Shown here: positions 27,830-37,594 of the stretch, one piece after another | Layout of the letters: each line of letters starts with the position of its first letter | Numbering within the stretch: the stretch's first letter is position 1 | DNA from: Hyphomicrobiales bacterium | GTDB taxonomy: Bacteria; Pseudomonadota; Alphaproteobacteria; Rhizobiales; Methylopilaceae | Reading direction: 5' to 3' | DNA length: 64,000 nt | Assembly (NCBI GenBank): GCA_022842205.1 | Contig: JALHQA010000002.1 | Location: forward strand, 310,001 to 374,000 | Notes under the pieces: model-generated | Database searches by the model: none | Told to the model about the DNA's origin: nothing | Seen by the model: only the letters and a program-made list of their open reading frames with translations | Translations under genes and position numbers: made by a program

Positions 27830-28753
27830 TCACTTCCGGGCCACCACAGCGATGCCGAACAGGACGCCGCCGAACACCGCCGCGATGCCAAGCGCCTCGG
27901 GCCAGGCCGGCCAGCGCTGGTCCCAGATGAAGCCGTAGATCACGCCGAAGGCCGGCTCGCCGACATAGAGCTGGCCGGACAGGACCAGCGGCAGGCGCTT
28001 CGTGGCGATGATCCAGCACCAGGTCGCGAGCCAGCCGCCCAGAATGCCGGTCAGCGCCGCCCAGAACAGAAGATTCTCCGCCTCCGGCCAACTGAAGCCG
28101 ATCTCGGGGATATGGACGAGGCCGAACGGCCAGGCGGCAAACGCGAACAACACGATGCCAAGTCCTGCTCCGATGCCCTGAAGCCCGGTCCAGCCCATCG
28201 AGTTGATGTCCGGCATGTGATCGACGGCGCGCTCGTTGAGGATGCCATACGCGACCCAGGAGGCCACCGAACACAAGGCCGCCAGGACCCCGAACAGGAG
28301 TTCGCTGCGTGCCTGCGGCGTCGGCGCGCCGGCCAGGGCAAATCCGTTGACGAGCAGGAGGCCGGCCGCGATGAGGGCCAGCGGCACCGCGAGCGGGCGC
28401 CATTTCACATGACCGCCGAGATTGCCGGAAACGGCCAGAAAGATCGGCAGCAGTCCGCATACCAGCGCCGCGATCTGCGGCCCGGCATGGGCAACGGCAA
28501 TGACGAGAAAGCCGTAGAAAATGCTGTAGCCGAGAAAGCCGAGCCAGATGCCGTTGAGCGCTATCGCCGGTGTTAGCCCGCGAATGCGGCTGGCCGGAAT
28601 GAGAGCGAACACGGCAAGCGATGTCGCCGCGAACATCAGATAGCGCATCACCGCGAGATCGACGCCGGAATATGGCGCGACCCCGAGAGGCGCGATGAAG
28701 ATGAGCCCCCACAGGGCTCCGGTCAGAAGACCGGCGAGAATTCCGATGAGCAT
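27830..28753 (-). CDS. DMT superfamily (EamA) transporter
   Basis: The product has 307 residues with ten predicted membrane helices in two EamA repeats, the first starting GILAGLLTGALWGLIFIAP and the second around ELLFGVLAALCSVASWVAYG. Members export amino acids, metabolites or drugs. The ligand cannot be told. It lies 36 bases after the sensor gene stop region, on the same strand. ATG 28753 is used. Confidence 0.88.
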   Translation of the reverse strand: MLIGILAGLLTGALWGLIFIAPLGVAPYSGVDLAVMRYLMFAATSLAVFALIPASRIRGLTPAIALNGIWLGFLGYSIFYGFLVIAVAHAGPQIAALVCGLLPIFLAVSGNLGGHVKWRPLAVPLALIAAGLLLVNGFALAGAPTPQARSELLFGVLAALCSVASWVAYGILNERAVDHMPDINSMGWTGLQGIGAGLGIVLFAFAAWPFGLVHIPEIGFSWPEAENLLFWAALTGILGGWLATWCWIIATKRLPLVLSGQLYVGEPAFGVIYGFIWDQRWPAWPEALGIAAVFGGVLFGIAVVARK

Positions 28754-28789
28754 GATGACAGCGCAGACAAAGGGTGCGCGGCCGGGCCG

Positions 28790-29845
28790 TCAGTCGCTGT
28801 CCTGAACGATGACACCGTACCAGCCGAGGCCGCGATAGGTTTCATAGCCCGGCGTCGCATGAAACGCCACGAGCGCGCCTTCCGGCTCCTGATAATAGCC
28901 GCTCTGCCGGCCCTCAAGATTGAGCGCAAGGCGCTCGGACAGCATGCCCTCGCCGTCCGAAGCCGCAATCACCCGGTGGGATGCATCCACCAGCATGACC
29001 CTCGTGCGGGATTTTTCTTCCTTCGACAGCCGCACGCCTTCGACGATGATGCGGGCCTGCGGCGACCAGTCGAAATGCACCGCCAATACGCCAAGCGGCT
29101 TGCCGTGGGCCCGGCCGCCCTCGCAGACCTTGGCCGCATAGGTCGCGGTCATCGAGCTGTTCAGCACATGCTGCCGGGATATGTCGGCGACGCAATAGTC
29201 GTCGCCGCTGTGCAGCGCGATCGCATCGCGGAACCAGGATTCGCGCGACACATCGGCACCGGCGGCCTGATAGACGCCCGGACGGCCGTTGGCGAGCACG
29301 CGGCCGTTCATGTCGCATAGCCAGATATCGAGATAGACCGTATAGGCGCCGAGTATGACGGCGAGCCGCCCGCTCGCATAGCTCCGCGCCGCCTCGTCCG
29401 GAGACTGAGCGCAGGATACGAAAGCGGAATCCGTCGCCCACCAGCGCACGTCGCAGGTACGTTCGTACAGATTGCGGTCGATGATCTCGATGGCATTGAG
29501 CGCGAGATCCGCCAAGCGCGCGCCGCGCGCCTGCAGAGCCATGCTTTCGATCATGCGTTCGAGCTGAGAAACCTGGGCAACGACTTCCTCTTCGAGAGCT
29601 GTCGCCACCTGCTCCACCTCGCCGCCAACGCCGCGAACCTCCTGCGCGACGATGGAAAACCCCGCGCCGGCATCGCCGGCCCGCGCGGACTCGATCATCG
29701 CATTCAGGGCCAGCATGCGCATGCGGCCGGTGATCTTCTGGATTTCCTGGACCTTCTGCTTGGTCTGGGTATTGACGCGCCGCGTCAGCCCGGCCACATC
29801 GGCCAGCGACACCGGTTCCGAGCCGGGATCGTCCGTCGCAAGCAT
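28790..29845 (-). CDS. Soluble chemoreceptor-like protein: MCP tip plus cache domain
   Basis: The product has 351 residues. The first 100 residues contain the conserved tip of the MCP signalling hairpin (ITGRMRMLALNAMIESARAGDAGAGFSIVAQEV) with short flanking coils. Residues 110-345 form a cache-like sensor (LDIWLCDMNGRVLANGRPG, ESWFRDAIALHSGDDY, VMLVDASHRVIAAS). No membrane helix or signal peptide is visible, so the sensor would sit in the cytoplasm behind the signalling part, the reverse of a normal receptor. No che genes are in the window. Partner and ligand are unknown. Confidence 0.75.
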   Translation of the reverse strand: MLATDDPGSEPVSLADVAGLTRRVNTQTKQKVQEIQKITGRMRMLALNAMIESARAGDAGAGFSIVAQEVRGVGGEVEQVATALEEEVVAQVSQLERMIESMALQARGARLADLALNAIEIIDRNLYERTCDVRWWATDSAFVSCAQSPDEAARSYASGRLAVILGAYTVYLDIWLCDMNGRVLANGRPGVYQAAGADVSRESWFRDAIALHSGDDYCVADISRQHVLNSSMTATYAAKVCEGGRAHGKPLGVLAVHFDWSPQARIIVEGVRLSKEEKSRTRVMLVDASHRVIAASDGEGMLSERLALNLEGRQSGYYQEPEGALVAFHATPGYETYRGLGWYGVIVQDSD

Positions 29846-29911
29846 CTACCCGCACTCCCCCGCACGCGGCTGTCCACGCGTCAGATTGCGGAATTTTGGT
29901 AAATTTTCGCT

Positions 29912-31297
29912 TTAGATCGCGCCGCCAGGCGTCGGTACGTGCACCTTGTCCCGCATCGTGACGAGTTCCTCGGCAGCCGTCGGATGCACCGCGATGGTGC
30001 GGTCGAAATCAGCTTTCGTCGCGCCCATACCAACCGCGACGGCGGCGAGCTGGATCATCTCCCCCGCATCCTCGCCCAGGATATGGACGCCCAGAACCTT
30101 GTCCGTCTTGGCGTCGGCGACGATCTTCATGAAGGTCCGCTCCTGCCGCCGCGTCATGGTGTGCTTCAGGCTGCGGAAGCGTGCGCGGTAGACGTCGATC
30201 GGCATCATCTCTTCGCGCGCCGCCTCCTCCGTCATGCCGATCGTGCCGATCTCCGGCGTCGAAAACACCGCGGTCGCAACCAGCGCATGATCGACCGCCC
30301 AGGGCTTGCCGCCGAACAGACCGTCGGCCACCGCATGGCCCTCGCGGATCGCGACAGGCGTCAGGTTCACGCGGTCCGTCACATCCCCCACGGCGTAAAT
30401 GTTCTCGACATTCGTGCGGGAATTATTGTCGACCCTCACTTCGCCGGCCGCGCCAAGCTCGACACCGGCGCGCTCCAGCCCAAGGCCCTTTGTGTTCGGC
30501 ATACGGCCGGTGGCGAAAAACACGATGTCGAACTCGTCATCGTCGCCACTGACATACGTTACCTTGCGGCAGCCTGTCGGCGCCTCCTCGATCTTGGCGA
30601 TCGTGTTGTTCATCTTCAGCGTCACGCCCTCGGCCGCGAGCGCCAGCATCAGTTCGTCACGTAAATCCTCGTCGAAACCGCGCAGAATCTTCTCGCCGCG
30701 ATGAATCAGCGTCACCTCGGAGCCGAGGCGCTGGAACATGCAGGCGAATTCAACGGCGATGTAGCCTCCGCCGGCGATCGCGATGCGTCTGGGCAGTTCC
30801 TTGAGGTCGAACGCCTCGTTCGACGAGATCGCAAGCTCCGCTCCGGGAATGTGCGGCGCGACCGGGTGGCCGCCCGTCGAAACCAAGATGTATTTCGCCG
30901 TGATCTTCTTGCCGTCGGAAAGACGCACCGTATGGGCGTCTTCCAGCACCGCCCGGCTGGCATATTGCGTCACGCCCGAGCGTTCGAGATTGCGCGCATA
31001 GACCTCGGACAGCCGCGAGATTTCGCGGTCCTTCGCCTCGATAAGCCCGGTCCAGGAAAATTCCGGCTTCGTCGTCAGCGTCCAGCCATAGCCCGCCGCG
31101 TCGTCGAAAGCGTCATGGAAGCGGCTGGCCAGAACCATGATCTTTTTGGGCACGCAGCCGCGAATGACGCAGGTTCCACCTGTGCGGTATTCCTCGGCCA
31201 CTGCAACCTTGGCGCCATGTCCGGCCGCGATGCGCGCTGCGCGCACACCTCCCGAACCCGCACCCATGACAAAGAGATCGACGTCGAAATCGCTCAT
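29912..31297 (-). CDS. gor: Glutathione-disulfide reductase
   Basis: The product has 461 residues from the ATG at 31295-31297; the track ORF reaching 32419 is a read-through shadow of the tct genes. FAD binding is at the N-terminus (DLFVMGAGSGGVRAA), with the redox disulfide in GGTCVIRGCVPKK, NADPH binding in IAIAGGGYIAVEFA, and the C-terminal base in the HPTAAEEL motif. It reduces glutathione disulfide with NADPH in the cytoplasm. It shares a 105-base divergent region with the tctCBA operon. The C-terminus is TPGGAI. Confidence 0.95.
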   Translation of the reverse strand: MSDFDVDLFVMGAGSGGVRAARIAAGHGAKVAVAEEYRTGGTCVIRGCVPKKIMVLASRFHDAFDDAAGYGWTLTTKPEFSWTGLIEAKDREISRLSEVYARNLERSGVTQYASRAVLEDAHTVRLSDGKKITAKYILVSTGGHPVAPHIPGAELAISSNEAFDLKELPRRIAIAGGGYIAVEFACMFQRLGSEVTLIHRGEKILRGFDEDLRDELMLALAAEGVTLKMNNTIAKIEEAPTGCRKVTYVSGDDDEFDIVFFATGRMPNTKGLGLERAGVELGAAGEVRVDNNSRTNVENIYAVGDVTDRVNLTPVAIREGHAVADGLFGGKPWAVDHALVATAVFSTPEIGTIGMTEEAAREEMMPIDVYRARFRSLKHTMTRRQERTFMKIVADAKTDKVLGVHILGEDAGEMIQLAAVAVGMGATKADFDRTIAVHPTAAEELVTMRDKVHVPTPGGAI

Positions 31298-31321
31298 GGC
31301 CCCCCGCCAGAAGGAGAAAGC

Positions 31322-31347
31322 GCACCCCCCTCGACTTCGCGGGGTGC
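31322..31347. repeat. Inverted repeat in the gor/tctC divergent region
   Basis: GCACCCC and GGGGTGC face each other across 12 bases in the gap shared by gor and tctC. It may be an operator for one or both promoters, and no regulator gene is adjacent. Function is inferred only from position. Confidence 0.35.
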
Positions 31348-31402
31348 AAGGAGTCAAGATATGGGCTGAATGGCGGAAATCGCCAAGCTTAGGGAGGAAC
31401 GT

Positions 31403-32356
31403 ATGCGCGTATTGTTCAAGGCCGCCGCCGGTATTCTGCTCGCGGCAGCCGCTGTACTGCCTGTTTCGGCGCAGGAACTTTCGATCATGGCGCCGGCGGG
31501 ACCCGGCGGCGGCTGGGACCAGACCGCCCGTTCGCTCCAGAACGCGCTGCAAACTGAGAAGCTCGCAACCAACGTCCAGGTCACCAACGTACCCGGCGCG
31601 GGCGGCACAATCGGCCTTGCGCAGTTCGTCAGCCAGAACAAAGGCAAGGCCGATGCGCTGATTGTCGGCGGCTATGTCATGGTCGGCGCCATCCTGACCA
31701 ACAACGCGCCGGTGACGCTCGATCAGGTTACGCCGATTGCCCGCCTCACGGGCGAGTACGAAGCGATCGTGGTGCCTACCTCCTCGCCGATCAAGACGAT
31801 GGGCGATCTCGTTGCCCAGCTGAAGGCCGATCCCGGCACGGTGAGCTGGGGCGGCGGATCTGCCGGCGGCACGGACCACATCACGGTCGGCCTGATCGCC
31901 AAGGCGGCCGGCGTCGATCCGACCAAGATCAACTACATCCCGTTCTCCGGCGGCGGCGAGGCTCTCGCGGCCATTGTCGGCGGCAAGGTTACGGCCGGCA
32001 TTTCCGGCTATGGCGAATTCGAGCAGCAGGTGAAGGCCGGCAAGCTGCGCGTGCTCGCCGTTTCCTCCCCGGAGCGTCTGCCGAATGTTGACGGTCCGAC
32101 GCTGAAGGAATCGGGCATCGACGTCGAAGTGCAGAACTGGCGCGGTGTCTGGGCCGCCCCCGACATCACCGACGAGCAGAAAGCCAGCCTGATCTCGATG
32201 ATCGAGAAGGTGAATGCTTCGAAAACCTGGCAGGACACGCTGGCGACCAAGGGGTGGGCAAACACCTTCCTCGCGGGCGATGCGTTTGCCGATGTGCTGA
32301 AGCAGGAGATCGAAAAAACGACCGCTGTCCTCAAGGAAATCGGTCTCGTTAAATGA
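31403..32356 (+). CDS. tctC: Tripartite tricarboxylate transporter, periplasmic binding protein
   Basis: The product has 317 residues. ATG 31403 is chosen because AGGGAGG is at the right distance and a signal peptide follows ([21 protein letters not shown]). The mature protein shows the TctC/Bug fold ([43 protein letters not shown]). It captures a carboxylate in the periplasm for the TctAB permease. It is the first gene of tctCBA and overlaps tctB by four bases. The ligand could be citrate or another di- or tricarboxylate. Confidence 0.94.
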   Translation: MRVLFKAAAGILLAAAAVLPVSAQELSIMAPAGPGGGWDQTARSLQNALQTEKLATNVQVTNVPGAGGTIGLAQFVSQNKGKADALIVGGYVMVGAILTNNAPVTLDQVTPIARLTGEYEAIVVPTSSPIKTMGDLVAQLKADPGTVSWGGGSAGGTDHITVGLIAKAAGVDPTKINYIPFSGGGEALAAIVGGKVTAGISGYGEFEQQVKAGKLRVLAVSSPERLPNVDGPTLKESGIDVEVQNWRGVWAAPDITDEQKASLISMIEKVNASKTWQDTLATKGWANTFLAGDAFADVLKQEIEKTTAVLKEIGLVK

Positions 32357-32841
32357 CGTCTCCGACGGAACGTGATGTGCGTACGCCGCCCGACAGGGCG
32401 GCGTACGCGGTCGCGGCATTGCTGGCGGTGCTCTCGGGCGTCATTGCATGGGACGCCGCACATATCAGCTCCACCGTTGCCTCCTATTCCCGCGTCGGCG
32501 CCGCCGCATTTCCCTATGCGATCGCGGGCCTTGTCATGGCCTGCGCCATCGGCACCGCGTTGGCCGCATGGCGAGGCGATTTCCCGGACCGGGAGCCTAT
32601 GGAATTCGGGCCGGTTGCCTGGATCATGGGAGGGCTCGTCGCCCAGATCGTGCTCGTCGGCTTCGCCGGGTTTTCGATTGCGACAGGGGTTCTGTTCGGC
32701 CTCACGGCTCGCGGCTTCGGCGGCAAGCCGCTGTGGCTTACGATACCAATCGGCATCGTGCTTTCCTTCCTGCTCTATGTGCTTTTCTCCAAGGGGCTTC
32801 AGCTCAGCCTTCCGCAAGGGCCGCTTGAACGGCTGATCTGA
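32353..32841 (+). CDS. tctB: Tripartite tricarboxylate transporter, small membrane subunit
   Basis: The product has 162 residues with four membrane helices, including AVAALLAVLSGVIAWDAAHI near the start and IPIGIVLSFLLYVLFSKGLQLSLPQG at the end; the last stretch is the TctB signature. It overlaps the tctC stop (ATGA). It is followed nine bases later by tctA, which has GAGGAAT upstream. It is required with TctA to form the permease. Confidence 0.93.
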   Translation: MTSPTERDVRTPPDRAAYAVAALLAVLSGVIAWDAAHISSTVASYSRVGAAAFPYAIAGLVMACAIGTALAAWRGDFPDREPMEFGPVAWIMGGLVAQIVLVGFAGFSIATGVLFGLTARGFGGKPLWLTIPIGIVLSFLLYVLFSKGLQLSLPQGPLERLI

Positions 32842-32850
32842 GGAATTTCA

Positions 32851-34356
32851 ATGGAAAGCTTCGACGCACTGCTTCTCGGCCTGTCGGTCGCCGTCCAGCC
32901 GCAAAATCTGTTCTACGCATTCATCGGCGTGCTGCTCGGCACCGCGGTGGGCGTTCTGCCCGGTATCGGCCCTGCCCTCACCGTGGCGCTTCTGCTGCCC
33001 GTGACGTTCAAGCTCGACCCCGGCGGCTCGCTGATCATGTTCGCCGGCATCTATTACGGCGGCATGTATGGCGGCTCGACCTCATCGATCCTGCTGAACA
33101 CGCCGGGCGAAAGCGCATCCATCATTACCGCGCTTGAAGGAAACAAGATGGCGCGCGCGGGCCGCGGCGGCCCGGCGCTGGCGACTGCAGCCATCGGCTC
33201 CTTCGTCGCGGGCCTGATAGCCACCATAGCTCTTACCTTTCTCGCGCCCTGGGTAGTCGAGATCGCGCTGAATTTCGGCCCGGCGGATTATTTCGCGCTG
33301 ATGGTGCTGGCCTTCACCACGGTTTCGGCGGCCTTCGGCGGATCCGCGCTGCGCGGGCTGACCGCGCTCTTCATCGGCCTGTCGCTGGGCCTTGTCGGCA
33401 TCGACTTGCAGACCGGCCAGGCGCGCCTTGCCTTCGGCGTGCCGGATCTGCTCGACGGCGTCGAAGTAACGACAACCGCGGTCGCGATGTTCGCGCTCGG
33501 AGAGACACTCTACATCGCAAGCCTCGGTTCCCGCATGCGTGAGACCATCGAACCCGTGCGCGGTTCGCTCTGGATGACGGCCCAGGATTGGGCGCGTTCG
33601 TGGAAACCGTGGCTGCGCGGAACGGCTCTCGGTTTTCCCATCGGCGCGCTTCCGGCGGGCGGCGCGGAAATCCCGACCTTTCTGTCCTATTCGGCCGAGA
33701 AGGCTCTATCGAAACACCCGGAAGAATTTGGCCACGGGGCCATCGAGGGTGTCGCGGGACCGGAAGCCGCCAACAACGCTTCCGCAGCCGGCGTGCTCGT
33801 GCCTCTGCTGACGCTCGGTCTGCCGACATCGGCGACGGCAGCCATGATGCTTGCGGGCTTCCAGCAATACGGCATCCAGCCCGGGCCGCTGCTGTTCTCG
33901 ACGAATGCGGACCTTGTCTGGGGTCTGATCGCGAGCCTTTTCATCGCCAATACGATGCTGCTCGTGCTCAACCTGCCGCTGATCGGCATGTGGGTGCGGC
34001 TGCTGTCGATTCCACGCCCGTGGCTTTACGGCGGCATTCTCGTTTTCGCGACTCTCGGTACACTCGGCGCCAACCCCTCGCAGTTCGAACTGGCCATGCT
34101 GGCGGCGCTTGGTCTGCTCGGCTTTGCGATGCGCTATTTCGATTATCCGGTCGCGCCCGTCATCATCGGCCTCATCCTCGGCCCGCTGGCGGAACAGCAG
34201 CTGCGCCGGGCGCTGGCGATCAGCCAGGGCGATCCCGCCGCGCTGTTCGAGAGCAGCATCGCCATCGGTATTTACGCTGTCTGCGCAATCGTTCTGTTCG
34301 GACCGGTTCTCTGGAAGCTCGTGCAGCGCAAAAACGGAAAAACCCTCCCCGCGTAA
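32851..34356 (+). CDS. tctA: Tripartite tricarboxylate transporter, large permease subunit
   Basis: The product has 501 residues and about twelve membrane helices, with the TctA signatures [44 protein letters not shown] and [24 protein letters not shown]. It is the ion-coupled transport channel of the system. Its TAA stop falls in the loop of the strong terminator that ends the operon, so termination is immediate. Confidence 0.96.
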   Translation: MESFDALLLGLSVAVQPQNLFYAFIGVLLGTAVGVLPGIGPALTVALLLPVTFKLDPGGSLIMFAGIYYGGMYGGSTSSILLNTPGESASIITALEGNKMARAGRGGPALATAAIGSFVAGLIATIALTFLAPWVVEIALNFGPADYFALMVLAFTTVSAAFGGSALRGLTALFIGLSLGLVGIDLQTGQARLAFGVPDLLDGVEVTTTAVAMFALGETLYIASLGSRMRETIEPVRGSLWMTAQDWARSWKPWLRGTALGFPIGALPAGGAEIPTFLSYSAEKALSKHPEEFGHGAIEGVAGPEAANNASAAGVLVPLLTLGLPTSATAAMMLAGFQQYGIQPGPLLFSTNADLVWGLIASLFIANTMLLVLNLPLIGMWVRLLSIPRPWLYGGILVFATLGTLGANPSQFELAMLAALGLLGFAMRYFDYPVAPVIIGLILGPLAEQQLRRALAISQGDPAALFESSIAIGIYAVCAIVLFGPVLWKLVQRKNGKTLPA

Positions 34357-34371
34357 GCGGAGAGGGTTTTT
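34338..34371. terminator. Bidirectional intrinsic terminator after tctA
   Basis: AAAAACCCTC and GAGGGTTTTT form the outer stem, and CCGC-GTAA-GCGG the inner stem with a tetraloop. A T-run follows on the plus strand and the mirrored A-run serves the minus strand, where the DUF2059 gene ends 31 bases away. The tctA stop codon lies in the loop at 34354-34356. Confidence 0.9.
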
Positions 34372-34401
34372 GAAAACGGGCGTTCCGGAAGGGCTGAGAT
34401 C

Positions 34402-34902
34402 TTAGAGATCGTGGCCCTTCTCCTTCATTTCGGTGCGCAGGTTCGTCATCACATCGACGCTCATCTTGCGGGTCCATTCCTGCATGTGCTTGTAGCTTTC
34501 CTGCAGCACAGTCGGCAGTTCGGCGACCATCTTCTTGCCGGCCGGCGACTGATAGAAGCCGGCGATTTCTTTCAACTCGGCCTCGGTAAACTTCTGCGCG
34601 TAGACGACGGCGATGTTGTTCACCAGTTCCTCGTCCGCGGCCGCCATTTTCTTTGCAACTTCGACAGCGGCGAGATCGAGATCCGGCTGAAGCGTCGGCC
34701 GCGTGCGCAGAATGGTGTTCCGAGCGTCCGTCAGAAGTTTCGGGATCACATTGTCGAAGCTCTTCCGGGCGCCGGTGAAATCGAGAACGGCGCGAGCGAG
34801 CGCGATATGTTCAGGTGTCGGCTTGGCCGGCGCCTGGGCGAAGGCCGGGAAAGAAAGCGCGCACACGAGAAACGCGGCGAAGCCGTAGCGGGCAAAATTC
34901 AT
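34402..34902 (-). CDS. DUF2059 domain protein, exported
   Basis: The product has 166 residues from ATG 34902, which has CCGGAG nine bases upstream; the ATG at 34911 would sit directly on that site. A signal peptide (FAAFLVCALSFPAFAQ) is followed by the helical DUF2059 core (EELVNNIAVVYAQKFTEAELKEIAGFYQSPAGKKM). The family is periplasmic and its function is not known to me. It lies 19 bases after rpiA on the same strand. Confidence 0.88.
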   Translation of the reverse strand: MNFARYGFAAFLVCALSFPAFAQAPAKPTPEHIALARAVLDFTGARKSFDNVIPKLLTDARNTILRTRPTLQPDLDLAAVEVAKKMAAADEELVNNIAVVYAQKFTEAELKEIAGFYQSPAGKKMVAELPTVLQESYKHMQEWTRKMSVDVMTNLRTEMKEKGHDL

Positions 34903-34921
34903 CGAAAACATCTCCGGAAAC

Positions 34922-35623
34922 TCAGGAAGAAGACCGCGCGATGTGCTCGACGCCGGAAGGACCGGCTACGAACGCCTCGCTGGCAAGGCCAATGAACAGC
35001 CCGTGCTCCACTACCCCAGGAACGGCTGCCAGTCCATTCGCCAATGCCTCCGGACCGGGGATTCGACCCAAGGCGGCGTCAAGGATGAAGTGGCCGGAAT
35101 CCGTGACCAAAGCATGGCCGTCCGGCCGCATGCGCAGCTTTATCTCGCCCTGGCAGCCAGCTTCGGCGATGACCCTGGCGACCGCCCTCGTTGTCGATTC
35201 AAGGCCGAACTGTATCACTTCGATGGGAAGTGGAAATGCGCCGAGCATCTCCACTTTCTTGCCTGCGTCCGCGATCACGACCATGCGCTTCGACGCAAAA
35301 GCCACGATCTTTTCCCGCAGCAGCGCGGCGCCGCCGCCCTTGATGAGCCTGAGTTCGGAGTCGATCTCGTCGGCACCATCGACGGTCAGGTCGAGTTCCG
35401 GCTCCTCCTCCAGCGTTGTGAGGGCGATGCCCGCATGTTTTGCAAGGCCACGGGTCGCTTCCGACGTCGGTACACCGACGACATCGAGGCCGGCCTTTAC
35501 CCTAGCACCGAGCAATTCGACAAAATGCGCCGCCGTGGAACCCGTACCGAGCCCCAGGCGCATGCCCGGACGCACGAGTTCGAGCGCGGCTTCCGCCGCC
35601 GCCCTTTTATAATTGTCGCTCAA
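34922..35623 (-). CDS. rpiA: Ribose-5-phosphate isomerase A
   Basis: The product has 233 residues with the family motifs [39 protein letters not shown] and the C-terminal [13 protein letters not shown]. It interconverts ribose 5-phosphate and ribulose 5-phosphate in the pentose phosphate route. The start is TTG 35623, overlapping the stop of the dehydrogenase gene (TTGA), with GGAGG nine bases upstream. The next in-frame ATG would remove conserved sequence. Confidence 0.94.
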   Translation of the reverse strand: MSDNYKRAAAEAALELVRPGMRLGLGTGSTAAHFVELLGARVKAGLDVVGVPTSEATRGLAKHAGIALTTLEEEPELDLTVDGADEIDSELRLIKGGGAALLREKIVAFASKRMVVIADAGKKVEMLGAFPLPIEVIQFGLESTTRAVARVIAEAGCQGEIKLRMRPDGHALVTDSGHFILDAALGRIPGPEALANGLAAVPGVVEHGLFIGLASEAFVAGPSGVEHIARSSS

Positions 35624-37065
35624 TCCCCCAGCCCTCCGAGCATTACATATTTCAGCTCGGTGAACTCCTCGACACCATGGCGCGACCCCTCGCGCCCGAT
35701 ACCGGATTCCTTCACGCCACCGAACGGCGCAACCTCGGTCGAGATCACGCCCGCATTGACACCGACGATGCCGTATTCCAGCGCCTCGGCGACGCGGAAA
35801 ATACGCCCGACGTCGCGCGCATAGAAATAGGAAGCAAGGCCGAACTCCGTGTCGTTGGCGAAGCGGATAGCCTCTTCTTCCGTTTTGAAACGGAACACCG
35901 CCGCGACGGGGCCGAAGGTCTCGTCCTTGGCGATTTTCATGCTCTGCGTCACGTCCGACAGAACCGTGGGCTCAAAGAATGAGCGGCCGAGCGCGTGGCG
36001 TTTGCCGCCGAGCCTTACCTTCGCGCCTTTGTTCACCGCGTCCGCGATATGGTCTTCGACCTTCTCGACCGCGCTCTCGTTGATGAGAGGCCCCTGCTGG
36101 GTGCCCTCTTCAAGGCCATTGCCAACCTTAAGCGTCTTCGTCGCGACTATGAGTTTTTCGACAAACGCATCGTAGACGCCGTCCTGCACGTAGATGCGGT
36201 TCGCGCAGACGCAGGTCTGCCCCATGTTGCGGAATTTTGACTGGATTGCGCCCTGCACCGCCGCGTCGAGGTCAGCATCGTCGAACACGAGGAACGGCGC
36301 ATTGCCGCCAAGTTCGAGACCGACCTTCTTCACGCCATCAGCCGCCTGCTTCATCAACTGCTTGCCGATTTCCGTCGAGCCGGTGAAGGTGACGACGCGC
36401 ACTTTTGGATGCGTCGTCAGCACCTCGCCGATTGGACCGGACTTTCCTGTAATGACATTCAGCACGCCGTCGGGAATTCCGGCTTCCTCACCAAGCTGTG
36501 CCAGTGCGAGGGCAGTCAGCGGGGTCGCGCTGGCCGGCTTCACAACGGCCGTGCAGCCGGCGGCAAGAGCCGGACCCACTTTGCGGGTGATCATCGCGGC
36601 CGGAAAATTCCACGGCGTGATTGCGGACACAACGCCGGCGGCCTGTCGCAGAACGAGAATGCGCGAATTCGGCCATGGACTCGGGATCGTCTCTCCGTAG
36701 ATACGTTTTGCCTCTTCGGCATAGAATTCGACGAAGCCCGCGGCATATTCGATCTCGCCCCGGCTCTCTGCGAGCGGCTTGCCCTGCTCGCTCGTCATGA
36801 TGATCGCGAGATCTTCCTTGTTCTCTATGATCAGCTGGAACCAGCGGCGCAGGATTGCCGCGCGTTCCCTGGCGGTTCTGGCCGACCATGCCGGCAGCGC
36901 CGCCGCGGCGGCATCCACTGCGGCATTGGCTTCTTTGGCGCCGAACACCGGCACGCGGCTTACCGTCTCTCCGGTCGCCGGGTTTTTGATGGCGGCTTCC
37001 GGCGTGCCCGTCCATTTGCCGCCAATAAGGCAGGTGTCGCGCAACAGGTTGCGGTTCTGAATCAT
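35620..37065 (-). CDS. gabD: NAD(P)-dependent succinate-semialdehyde dehydrogenase
   Basis: The product has 481 residues from the ATG at 37063-37065; a GTG codon directly before it is an alternative. The aldehyde dehydrogenase signatures are complete: [18 protein letters not shown] holds the general base, and the catalytic cysteine is in [13 protein letters not shown]. The overall length and the [16 protein letters not shown] start fit the GabD branch, which oxidises succinate semialdehyde to succinate. A related aldehyde cannot be excluded. The stop overlaps rpiA. Confidence 0.86.
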   Translation of the reverse strand: MIQNRNLLRDTCLIGGKWTGTPEAAIKNPATGETVSRVPVFGAKEANAAVDAAAAALPAWSARTARERAAILRRWFQLIIENKEDLAIIMTSEQGKPLAESRGEIEYAAGFVEFYAEEAKRIYGETIPSPWPNSRILVLRQAAGVVSAITPWNFPAAMITRKVGPALAAGCTAVVKPASATPLTALALAQLGEEAGIPDGVLNVITGKSGPIGEVLTTHPKVRVVTFTGSTEIGKQLMKQAADGVKKVGLELGGNAPFLVFDDADLDAAVQGAIQSKFRNMGQTCVCANRIYVQDGVYDAFVEKLIVATKTLKVGNGLEEGTQQGPLINESAVEKVEDHIADAVNKGAKVRLGGKRHALGRSFFEPTVLSDVTQSMKIAKDETFGPVAAVFRFKTEEEAIRFANDTEFGLASYFYARDVGRIFRVAEALEYGIVGVNAGVISTEVAPFGGVKESGIGREGSRHGVEEFTELKYVMLGGLGD

Positions 37066-37135
37066 CACGTTGATTTATCCCAAAGCACGAGGCGGGCGGA
37101 TCGTTGATCGTCCCGGTCGGGAATGCGTCACATCC

Positions 37136-37516
37136 TCAGCGGGCTTGCGGCGTACAAACCACCCGTTCGGTGAGCACATAGCACACGCTGACCTCGCCGG
37201 TCCGCGTGTTGACCCGGAAAACGCCGCCCTCGCGTTCATGGTTCGAGCGGACCAATTCATAATCTCCCGGAATGGGTTGCGGGCCGCCGCCCTCGCCGGC
37301 CGGATAGCACAACGCCGCCCCGATCGTGCCTTCCTTGACCGCATACTGGCAGGCGCCCATCTCCCCGGTCAGACGATTGACGCGGTAGATCCGGTTGAGA
37401 TCTATCTGCGGCGCCGGGATGAAACGGTATTCCTGGGCGGCAGCAAAGCCGGTTTGTACCAATAATATCAAGGCCATACCCGAAATCAGGAAGCCGTGAC
37501 GTGAAAAGCGTATCAT
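37136..37516 (-). CDS. Small exported protein with two repeats
   Basis: The product has 126 residues. A signal peptide (LISGMALILLVQTGFAAAQ) is followed by two similar units: RIYRVNRLTGEMGACQYAV...ALCYPAG and GVFRVNTRTGEVSVCYVL...VVCTPQ. Each has a Y/F-RVN-x-x-TGE turn and two cysteines, which suggests a small disulfide-bonded repeat protein. I recognise no named family. It is divergent from gph with 78 bases between the starts. Confidence 0.7.
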   Translation of the reverse strand: MIRFSRHGFLISGMALILLVQTGFAAAQEYRFIPAPQIDLNRIYRVNRLTGEMGACQYAVKEGTIGAALCYPAGEGGGPQPIPGDYELVRSNHEREGGVFRVNTRTGEVSVCYVLTERVVCTPQAR

Positions 37517-37594
37517 GCCTCTATCCGTAGCGAGTCGCCCTGACCGGCGCCGATACTACCCGTCCTTCCTCGTCACCCAAACCCTTCGGACAGC

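Noticed and set aside
29912-32419. 835-residue frame joining glutathione reductase to an upstream extension
   Set aside because: The extension is antisense to tctC. The conserved start of the reductase is at 31297, so this is not a fusion.
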